Origin: Prunus persica
Taxonomy: Eukaryota > Streptophyta > Magnoliopsida > Rosales > Rosaceae
NCBI RefSeq assembly: GCF_000346465.2
Contig: NC_034014.1
Span: forward strand, 1,664,854 to 1,728,853
Direction of reading: 5' to 3'
Length of the DNA stretch: 64,000 nt
Within the stretch, counting starts at the first letter, position 1, and the number at the start of each line of letters is the position of its first letter. The notes beneath the pieces were generated by a model that had not been told where the DNA came from, made no database searches, and saw only the letters and a program-made list of their open reading frames with translations. Below, in pieces: positions 55,040 through 64,000 of this stretch. Made by a program: the position numbers and the translations under genes.

Positions 55040-55745
55040 ATGGAGCACGCTAGAGCAGCAGTTCTTCCACAACAACCCAGAGGTATTCGCCGAACCCACC
55101 TTCTGATTTTTTATTAGAACAACGATTCTTTCAAATTTCATTTTGGGTTTTGGTACTTTTCTTCGTTTAGCATATTGGGTTTATGTTTCTGCGATAATGC
55201 CATGGGTTTTTATAGCATTCATCATTTTTATTTCTGAGAGCTTTCGATGTTGTTTTATCTGGGTTTCTCTTGCCCTGATCATTGGTGGGTTGGGGTTATT
55301 CATCTACATCAGTGCAAGATTTATTTTTTCCCAAATTTTATTTCATCATTTCAGTTTTTATTATTATTTGGATCTGCCCTTTTCTGTTTCTTTCCCTATT
55401 TGTAAATTTGGAACGCAGAATTGATTGGGTTTCTGGTTTTTGGGTTTACTGGGTTTCTCTTCTTTGATTGATTGGGTTGTAGCGATTTCAGATTTCTTTT
55501 GGGGGTTTTTTGTATTTTAATTTCTTGATTTCGGCCATTTTCATGTATTTCTTTCATTCAGAAAATCAAGGTTTTTTATTTATTTATATGTTCATGTTTG
55601 TTTTTCTTATAGGAAATGACAAAGTCAAGAATGAAGCACAGAGAAGGAACCGGCGTGTTCTTGGAGACATTGGTAATAATCTTGAGGCTGGTCGTATTGT
55701 TGAAGGGAAGCCCCCTGTTCAGATTTCTCGCCCCATAACTAGGTT

Positions 55746-55807
<62 letters not shown>

Positions 55808-57581
55808 AGGCGAAATTACTAACAAGTTGTTCTTGACTTGCAGAAGTTTTCATGCACAACTGTTAGCAAAGGCACAACAAGCACAAGCAGAAAAGAATCA
55901 TGTGGTAATAATCTTGAACCACTGCTTTTTATCTCTTTATATAATGAATATCAGTTTTGAATCTTGAAGTTAATTGTTCATGGTATTCGGCTTTTTAAAT
56001 TTGTAGAACCCTGTGCTGCCGGTTGTTGAAGATAAAAAACGAGGTCCTGCCAAGAAGGCGGCAGTGGTAGTAGCGCCCAAGAAGGCAATTGAAAAGCCAA
56101 AATCTGAGACTGTGGTTGTTATAAGTTCTGATGAAAGAGTAAAGGATAAACCAGTGAACCAATGCAAGCCAGTAGACGGGCCTTCAAGGAAGGAAGTCAA
56201 GACTCTGACTTCGATCCTCACAGCTCGAAGCAAGGTAAGTTTGTTGATTTTCTAGCATATTGAGAGAGAATTGCTTCCTTTTATTTGTTGGGGTATTTAA
56301 TTTTTGTTTGCTGCAGGCTATGGCTGGTGGAGTTAACATCAAGCCAAAGGAAAAGATTGTTGATTTTGATTCAGCTGATGTTAATGATGAATTGGCTGTG
56401 GTGGAATACATTGATGACTTGTACCAGTTCTACAAGCTCACTGAAGTATGTTCTTGTTCTCTTCCCCCCTCACTTCAAATTTCCCCTTTTCCTATCACTT
56501 CTCTTACCAAAGAAAACTTCCTTGTGCAGGATGACAGCAGAGTTAATGATTACATGGAGTCACAGCCAGACATAAACCCAAAGATGAGATCAATCCTCAT
56601 AGACTGGTTGGTAGAAGTTCACAGGAAATTTGAACTGATGCCTGAAACCTTCTACCTGACTGTGAACATAATTGATCGATACTTGTCAAAGAAGATCGTT
56701 TCTAGGAGGGAACTTCAGCTAGTTGGTATTAGTTCTATGGTTATAGCATCCAAATATGAGGAAATCTGGGCCCCACAGGTAATGTTCTCTTATTCAGTTG
56801 TTTTATGAATTATTCATAGTTGATTTCAAACTTCTATATTTTTTAATCTGAAAATGGGTTCTTGATATGCAGGTCAATGACTTTGTTTGCTTATCAGACT
56901 ATGCATACACTGGTGATCAGATACTTCTGATGGAGAAAGCAATTCTGGGGAAGTTGGAATGGTACCTGACAGTTCCTACCCCATATGTCTTCCTGTCTAG
57001 ATACATCAAAGCCTCTGTTTCACCTGGTGAAGAGGTACTTATTTCACCATGACAATATAACCATGCATATTTTAAGCTCTATTTTTAGTGAAGTAACATA
57101 TACTAATTTGATTCTCTTACGTTTGTGTAATGCAGGTGAAGAATATGGTTTTCTTTCTAGCTGAGCTCGGAATTATGCATTATCCAACTACTACTCGGTA
57201 CTCTCCATCCCTGATAGCTGCTGCAGCTGTCTATGCTGCACGTTGCACCCTCAACAAAGCTCCTTTCTGGACTGAAACTCTGAAGCACCACACTGGCTTC
57301 TCTGAAGAACAGTTAAGGTAATGTCTTCTTCTATACATAAGTTATAACCCTCTTCAGTTATAAATTATAATTAGCATATTTGCAGTCAATATTTACTAAT
57401 TGTGAAGTGTTGTGTTCTTTTGTCATACAACAGGGATTGCGCCAAACTCCTGGTGGGCTTTCACTTGAAAGCTGCAGAAAGCAACCTTCAAGCAGTTTAT
57501 CGGAAATTCTCGAAGCCTGAACATGGTGCCGTTGCTCTTTTCACTCCGGCCAAGAGTTTTCAGTCCTCATCTTCTTCTTGA
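55040..57581 (+). CDS. CYCB1: B1-type mitotic cyclin, copy 1
   Basis: Nine exons: 55040-55082, 55613-55742, 55844-55904, 56007-56234, 56317-56445, 56530-56778, 56873-57034, 57136-57317, 57434-57581, all GT..AG, giving 443 residues. Destruction box RRVLGDIGN at residues 28-36 (APC/C degradation signal, B1 form). A Lys/Pro-rich linker is followed by the cyclin box from about residue 190 with [13 protein letters not shown] (Met216), then the C-terminal cyclin fold ending SSSSS. It activates CDKs at G2/M and acts in nucleus and cytoplasm. The promoter has four MSA cores. Intron 2 opens with a CT/CA microsatellite three bases after the donor. A tandem paralogue starts at 62259. Confidence 0.95.
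55747..55806. repeat. (CT)n(CA)n microsatellite in cyclin intron 2
   Basis: About 17 CT followed by about 12 CA units, a few bases after the intron 2 donor. Confidence 0.95.
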
Positions 57582-59060
57582 GCTGATTCAAGTGTTGTGT
57601 TTATGTTGAGTCTTGTTTACTTTTTGTAGACAAAAGCACCCATATCCCCATATGTGCCCATATTTCCATATGTGCTAGTGGTGTTTTTAGATTGAGTAAT
57701 GAGTATGAGAAGATTCTCACAACCGTATTGTTCTAAAATACAAAACATAGTTACGTTTCTGCTGATTCAGATTGTGTATTAGATAGATAAGATCAGCTGC
57801 AGAGGCTAATGGTCCAATTGCTGCAAGCTCTATTCTTTGTATTCTTTGTAAGGAGTTTCTTACTTGGATTTGGATAGAAATCAAAAATATTAATGCATTA
57901 GAAAACAATTGATTGGAGTAGACGAAATACTGAAAAGTAATGTTCCTTCTACAGTATTAATTTCCATGTTGCATGTGAGAGAGACTTTTGTCTGAAATGA
58001 ACCAAATGAGAAATTACTTGAAGTGTGTATGCAAGCAGCAATAATGCAACTTCGCATTACATCCTAGTAAAAATTGAAAATGTTTAAAATAAAAACAAAA
58101 TACGCACTTTTCCCTCTTTTCTTACTTTTCATTCTTTTTCTTCTCTTATTTCTGTTTACATAATAAATTTAAAATAGAGCAAGACTTGACTTCTTAAAAT
58201 TGAGGACCAGCTTCTCCTTAAAATATTGACAAAGTTTCAACAAAAATGTATAAAGAAATATTAAAATAATTTAACACATGTCAAAACCATTGATTGTAAA
58301 ATAATACAATATACCTAAAAATGATAAAGACCACTTAACCCTAATCAAAATCACAAAATTGTCTTAGGAATGAAAAAATGTGTGGGTCCCACCTCAAAAT
58401 CTGTAATCACATCCCCTCAAGACGAGGAATTGGATCAAATAAGGAGGGGTAGTTGATCTGATTCCCATTCCATTTTTCCCTACCTTCTAAAAATACCCTT
58501 ACCACTTTAAGATAATTACAAAACACCTCAAATCCTAGACAAAATAAAAACTCACGTCACTTTAATATTATCAAGATTATGCTTAGGTTATTATTATTTA
58601 ATTTTATTAAAATAGTATTTGAAATTGGTTAGTTTAGCACCACAATATGGAGGGACATGGACATAAAACAAAACTATTGACACTTGTTATGTTCTTCCAT
58701 CCCATAAAATGAAGAAACCAAACTTTGAAGCCACTTTGTTTTGTTTTAAAAATAAATAAATAAAAATCAATGGTTGTTTATTAATCACCATTGGAAAAAG
58801 CAAAATTTTTTTCTTTTCACCTTGGTTGCTAGTCTCTACTTGTCTTGTTATGCTTCTTATCACTGTCATATTATTTTTTTTTTCTTCATTATACTCCTTA
58901 TATTTTTATATACTAATTTTTTTCATCACTCATATAGTATCTTATATTATTCAATTTGCTTTTTTACAAGTTATTCAAGTGAAAAATATATATTTATACG
59001 TGCAGGGCATCTTAGTAATCAAATTAGTTTAGGTTCTGATTCATGAGACTTAGTAAACAA
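57582..59060. other. Downstream of CYCB1 copy 1
   Basis: 3' untranslated and AT-rich intergenic DNA. No gene seen. Confidence 0.45.
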
Positions 59061-59288
59061 TAACAATGGGAATCAACTCTATTCCTGTGTTGATTCCATA
59101 TGGTTGGTAAACAACTTAATCAGAATGATTCTTCCCATACTGATTCATTACCTCCATGATTCCTAAATTCCCTAATAACAATGGGAATCAACTCTATTCC
59201 TGTGTTGATTCCATATGGTTAGTAAACAACTTAATCAGAATGATTTTTCCCATACTGATTTATTACTTCTCTGATTCCTAAATTCTCC
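59061..59288. repeat. Tandem duplication, 2 units of 115 bp
   Basis: Units start TAACAATGGGAATCAACTCT at 59061 and 59176 and differ by a few transitions. No coding function. Confidence 0.9.
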
Positions 59289-59330
59289 AATTCTTGGTAA
59301 GTAAATGGCCCCTTAGTGTGCTCTCAAGTG

Positions 59331-61309
59331 TGAAAGGACTCGCCTCGAATTTTCTCAAAACCCGAGACGAACCCTTTGGAATTCCTGACATCACCCCGAT
59401 GCCAGACCCACTTACTAAAAACCGAGACTTCCTGCCGAAATTTCGGCAGAGTCTCCCCTATAAATTGGACATTTCCTAAAATTTATACCTGCATAAAAAC
59501 TCATTTAATATTCCCAACTGGCAGCATGCACAATCTAATTTCATGCAATTCACACAAATGGCCTTCGGCCTTTCAATACTTTCTCAAACGACTACCAAAC
59601 AGTTCAATTACAATTTATGACTAATATTTAGTCTGCGGCTGCGCCTAATAACCTTAGGCTGCCTACGTACCCTCCTTGAGGGATCAAGCCACACGTAGTT
59701 CTTCCCTATACCCCAATTCCACACTTGGGGCGATACCTTATTTCATTTCTTTGTATCCCACATAATCTCCACATACGCCGGTACAACCAACGCCACGTAT
59801 GGAGCCTGTCAACACGCCGGATAACCTACGCCACGTGTGACCATGTCATACTATCATAATATCTCCCCATACGCCGGTACAACCAACGCCACGTATGGGG
59901 CCTGTCCCAACGCCGGATAACCTACGCCACGCGGGACCTCAACATCATATCACAAATCTCCCCATACGCCGGTACAACCAACGCCACGTATGGGGTCTGT
60001 CGACACGCCGGATAACCTACGCCACGTGCGACCTCAACACAATGTCACATAGCTCCCCATACGCAGGTACAACCAACGCCACGTATGGGGCCTGTCTCAA
60101 CGCCGGATAACCTACGCCACGTGAGACCTAACTTTCACTTGGTGGTGCTTGTAATGAATCCAAAGTCCGAGGAGGTATCTAGGGTAGTGCGTATAGCACT
60201 CCAAACTGACATTCTAGACTCTGTTGTACCCTTGTACAACTTATTATAATTATAATAATAAATATTAATTCTAATATTGTGTAACCCCTCACAATAGTCT
60301 AGCACCCGAAAATCTCCCCTGGGAAGGTAAGATTACTCCGGGAGACTCACGGTCAACCCAGGGTTAAACTACTCTAACCCTGGTCAAACGGACCTGCGGA
60401 ACCCACGACCTCCAATATCCGATCCGAAGGTCCCTATGGGTTCTACCAGGTACAGGACACTTGTCCTGCCAGTTTGGTTCAGACCGGACGGTCGGATTGC
60501 TCACGATCGCACGATCCGACGTTTAATATAAAATATAAAGTTTAAATTATTATTCGGAACATCCGGGGCTCCGATTCACGATCCGTGAATTCCTACACGA
60601 TCCTAGAATTACCTAGATTAACATATATTAAATTTGGGACCATCCAACTGTCCCAACCTATCGAACCCGGATAACGCACACTATGCCATTATCCGTTCGA
60701 TAGTCAAACGACGTCCGAATTGAGATCCGCAAAATCCTACGCACTCGTGACAACCTAAGGATCTCATTGGAACACATCGCTACTTTTTCTACAGTGCCCA
60801 CGCGCCGGCAGCGAGTGGGTGCCCAAAGCGATAACGCTTCGCCGGAAAATCTCAAAACCACGGCTCCAAACTCCTACCCTAGGTATAACACCCTATTTGG
60901 AGCCACTTTTGTTCTTGGACCTACCCCAAAAAGTGGCCGGAAATGGCCGATCACGGCGGCCGAAGTTCGGCCGATTTTCAATTCGAAAATCGGGTTGTCT
61001 ACGCTAAGAATCTATCTAATCCTACCCAACAGGCAGCTAGAGCATGAAAAATATGTGAGAAACCATACCTTGCTCGTCGGATTTGGTGGCCGGAGGAGGG
61101 AGATCGACGGCGGCGAAGATCGGACGACGCCGGCCGCTTCTCCTCCATTTTCCGGCGAAACCGCGGCGGCTGGAGGCGGGAGACGGCTGGGGCTGGAAGA
61201 GGACGACGCCCCGGTCATTTTGGTACCGGCCCCGTCCACAGCCGTGGCCGGTGGCCGGAGTTGCGAGAAGAGAGAGAGGGAGAGCTGACGGGAGAGAGGG
61301 AGAGGTCGC

Positions 61310-61357
<48 letters not shown>

Positions 61358-61589
61358 CTAGATTTTATTTCGAAATATTTAAGATTATGCCACTGGGCTT
61401 CTTTTGACCATATCTCTCTCGTTACAACTCCGATTCGAGTCCACTACGTGTCTATGAACTCGTCTCAGTACGACCTATCCAAAAATACTAGTCACTGCCC
61501 CAAACTCTCTTCGGTTAAAAATATGACCAAAATGCCCTTAAATAATTAAATAATTAAATAATAGTTAAATTTGGGGTCGGGGTGTTACA
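59331..61589 (-). mobile_element. Long solo LTR, copy 3 (between the cyclins)
   Basis: Same family as 12681-15065 and 17909-20318, in the opposite orientation: TGTAACACCCCGACCCC begins at 61589 on the minus strand and TCCTTTCA ends at 59331. The flanks AAGTG (59326-59330) and AAGTA (61590-61594) are a 5-bp target duplication with one change. It holds a GA/CT microsatellite (61312-61352) and the TATA-like CTATAAATT near 59457-59465 (TATTTATAG in the others). It inserted between the duplicated cyclin genes. Confidence 0.85.
59765..60130 (-). repeat. Tandem repeat inside long LTR copy 3 (4 units, about 93 bp)
   Basis: Same unit and inverted arms as in copies 1 and 2, with the fewest units of the three. 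Confidence 0.85.
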
Positions 61590-62121
61590 AAGTAGCCATG
61601 GGTTCAAGCCCTCATGGTACTTGGGTGTGTGAATTTCCCCTTTCCCCTTCCTAGTTTTGGCAAAAATCAAAATCTTAAGAACTTGGAAAATCAAAAATCA
61701 AAATAAAAAATCTTAAGAAAGAAAAAATTTAGTAAACACGAATAATATATAATAAAAATTGAAAAAGTTTAAAATTTAAAATAAAATAAAAGGAAAAAGA
61801 AAATACCCACTTTGCCTTAAAATTTGAAAAAATGTTTTATTTATGTAAAAACATATCCCCACGTTAGTTTCCACCACCCCAAAATTTCTTTATATTCATT
61901 TTTTCCTATTTCTGTTTATAGAATTATATTATATATACCATTTTTTATATCAAATTATATTAAATATACCTACGAAAATGAAAAAGACCAGCGCGTGAAC
62001 ACATTCTTTATGGCCTAGTATGGCAAATGCCAAATAGGAGTAACTTGCCAATTACCCCCATCTTGAAATTCAATCGTAGCCGTATGCGAAATCAACGATC
62101 GAAATTTCAAATAAACAATTT
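61590..62121. other. Upstream DNA of CYCB1 copy 2
   Basis: AT-rich; no gene. From about 62023 it aligns with the promoter of copy 1. Confidence 0.5.
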
Positions 62122-62130
62122 GACCGTTGG
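62122..62130 (+). promoter_or_regulatory. Single remaining MSA core of CYCB1 copy 2
   Basis: GACCGTTGG is the only intact AACGG core. The aligned positions of the others read CCGTATGC and ATCAACGATC (both mutated), and one is deleted together with its flank. Confidence 0.65.
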
Positions 62131-62258
62131 AGCCAACGTGGGTTCTCGAGCTACAAATATTGCCCTTTGCTTTACTTTTAGACTCCCGAAACAAGAAACA
62201 CAAGCGCAGAGCAAACAGAGAAAGAGGGAGGGAGAAAAGAAGGAGATCTCTGCCAACC

Positions 62259-62904
62259 ATGGAGGACGTTAGAGCAGTGGTTCTTCCACAACAACCCAGA
62301 GGTATTTACCGATCCCAGCTTCTGATTTTTGAATAGAACAACGATTCTTTTAAATTTCATTTTGGTTTTTAGTACTTTTCTAGCATACTGGGTTTATGTT
62401 TCTGGGATAATGTTATTTGGGTTTCTCTTGGCCTGATCATTGGTGGGTTGGGGTTATTATTCCATCATTTCAATTATTTGTTTTCTTTTTCTTAAATTTG
62501 GAACGTAGAATTTATTGAGTTTCTGGTTGTTGGGTTTACTGTTTGTTCTTTTCATTTTTCCTGCTATGATTCTTTATGGTTTGGGTTCAGTCAGTGCCAA
62601 CTGGGTTTCTCTTATTTGATCGATTACAGTTTTCTCTTGTGGTTGTAGCGATTTCAGATTTTTTTTGGGCGGTTCTTTGTATTTTAATTTTTTAATTTCG
62701 TCCTTTTCATGTATTTCTTTCATTCAGAAAATCAAGTTTTGTTAATTTACATGTTCACGTTTGTTTTTCTCTAAGGGAATGACAAAGTAAAGAATGAAGC
62801 ACAAAGAAGGAACCGGCGTGTTCTTGGAGACATTGGTAATAATCTTGAGGCTGCTCATCTTGTTGAAGGGAAGCCCCCTGTTCAGATTTCTCGCCCTATG
62901 ACTA

Positions 62905-62956
<52 letters not shown>

Positions 62957-63951
62957 ATTTACACGTGCAATTCCTAACAATTTCTTGACTTGCAGAAGCT
63001 TTCATGCACAATTGTTAGCCAAGGCACAAGCTAAAGCAGAAAAGAACGGGGTAATAACCTTTTTACCACTTTTTGTCATGAAATTCTAGTTTTGAAACTA
63101 GGAGTTTTTATACCTATTCATGTTTTTGGCTCTTTGAATTTGTAGAACCCAGTACTGCCGGTTCTTGAAGACAGGGCAGCTGCTCTTAATAGAAAACGTG
63201 GTCCTGCCAAGAAGGCCGCAGTTGCTCCCAAGAAGGCAATTGAAAAGCCAATATCTGAGACTCTGGTGGTTATAAGTTCTGATGAAGAAGAAGAAAAAGA
63301 TAAACAAGTGAACCGATGCAAGCCCATAGAAGGGCCTTCAAGGAAGGAAGTCAAGACTCTAACTTCAATCCTCACAGCTCGAAGCAAGGTGAGTTTAGAC
63401 GTTCTTTTCGTATTTGTGATGACTTTTTAACACATTGTGAGAGAAATGCTACCTTTTATTTGTTGGGGTATTAAATTTATGTTTTCTGCAGGCTATGGCT
63501 TGTGGAGTTGACATCAAGCCAAAGGAAAAGATTGTTGATTTTGATTCAGCTGATGTTAGTGATGAATTGGCAGTAGTGGAATACATTGATGACTTGTACC
63601 AATTCTACAAGCTCACTGAAGTATGTTCTTATTCTCTCCTCCCCTCACTTCAAATTTCCCCTTTTCTTATCTCGTCTTACTAAAGAAAACTTCCTTGTGC
63701 AGGATGACAGCAGAGTTCATGATTACATGGAGTCACAGCCAGAAATAAACCCAAAGATGAGATCAATCCTCATAGACTGGTTGGTCGAAGTTCACAGGAA
63801 ATTTGAACTGATGCCTGAAACCTTCTACCTGACTGTGAACATAATTGATCGATACTTGTCAATGAAGATCGTTTCTAGGAGGGAACTTCAGTTAGTTGGT
63901 ATTAGTTCTATGGTTATAGCATCCAAATATGAGGAAATCTGGGCCCCACAG
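62259..63951 (+). CDS. CYCB1: B1-type mitotic cyclin, copy 2 (cut by window end)
   Basis: Six exons are visible: 62259-62301, 62776-62905, 62996-63050, 63146-63388, 63492-63620, 63703-63951. The next donor is GTAATG and the remaining exons lie outside. Same exon phases as copy 1. Exon 3 is two codons shorter and exon 4 is five codons longer (RAAALNR-type insert, EEEEK stretch). Destruction box RRVLGDIGN and [13 protein letters not shown] are intact. It starts [14 protein letters not shown] against MEHARAAVLPQQPR. No lesion is seen, so probably functional. The promoter keeps one of four MSA cores. Confidence 0.93.
62908..62956. repeat. (CT)n microsatellite in cyclin copy 2 intron 2
   Basis: About 24 CT units directly after the donor, at the same place as in copy 1 but without the CA part. 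Confidence 0.95.
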
Positions 63952-64000
63952 GTAATGTTCTCTTATTCAGTTGTTTTATGAATTATTCATACTTGATTTC

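Noticed and set aside
56013..56255. Separate small gene within cyclin exon 4
   Set aside because: It is the cyclin linker exon read through its donor into intron 4.
59765..60130. CRISPR-like array of regularly spaced repeats with dyads
   Set aside because: The whole 93-bp unit is repeated with no variable spacers, it occurs in three LTR copies of a plant genome, and no cas genes exist here.

Overview
The window is nuclear DNA of a dicot plant. It is gene-poor and dense in nested retrotransposons, and its genes are plant-type: G-type lectin receptor kinases, replication-type histone H3.1, intron-rich B1-type mitotic cyclins and a DUF241 relic. A Rosaceae-like woody species would fit, but that is inference. 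Two N runs (13720-13913, 18201-18300) mark assembly gaps.

Layout. (1) 1-5055: the 3' half of a Ty3/Gypsy element that looks like the Tat lineage. It has a dead integrase on +, a four-exon gene on the opposite strand with its own TATA box, a polypurine tract and a 474-bp 3' LTR. The element sits inside a lectin receptor kinase (LECRK) pseudogene. (2) 5056-24713: two tandem copies of a convergent LECRK pair. Each copy is a + strand pseudogene (5056-7227; 11770-17033) facing an intact - strand gene (8189-10567; 22311-24713). The second pseudogene is split by a solo LTR with 5-bp target duplications and by a 2.4-kb LTR. A second copy of that long LTR lies in a TIR element at 17709-20642, and a third lies at 59331-61589 between the cyclin genes. 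(3) 26761-28491: a broken kelch-like gene holding a multimeric TRIM. (4) 30750-30957: an snRNA-type promoter followed by a candidate box C/D snoRNA. (5) 31318-33747: a third intact LECRK, with decayed relatives at 43.1, 44.3, 44.9 and 49.0 kb. (6) 35158-39914: a full-length Copia element with apparently identical LTRs but three in-frame stops. After it come a DUF241 pseudogene, a Copia fragment with LTR, two inverted copies of a repeat built on the palindrome TATAGCCGYGCGGCTATA, and an older Copia element lacking integrase. (7) 50573-50983: histone H3.1. (8) 53374-54193: a Mutator-like TIR element with a perfect 9-bp target duplication. (9) 55040-63951: two tandem CYCB1 genes, the second running off the window.

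How the genes relate. The three intact LECRKs encode complete receptors (signal peptide, bulb-type lectin, EGF/PAN-like cysteine region, membrane helix, non-RD kinase), the architecture of plasma-membrane receptors linked to defence and stress. The cluster evolves by duplication and transposon-driven decay. H3.1 and CYCB1 are unrelated cell-cycle genes at the other end. The first cyclin promoter has four mitosis-specific (MSA) cores; its duplicate keeps one.

The least explained items are the palindrome repeat (one palindrome shows paired arm changes), the spliced antisense gene of the Gypsy element, the candidate snoRNA, and the fixed 33-nt USE-TATA spacing shared by that snoRNA promoter and two LTRs.
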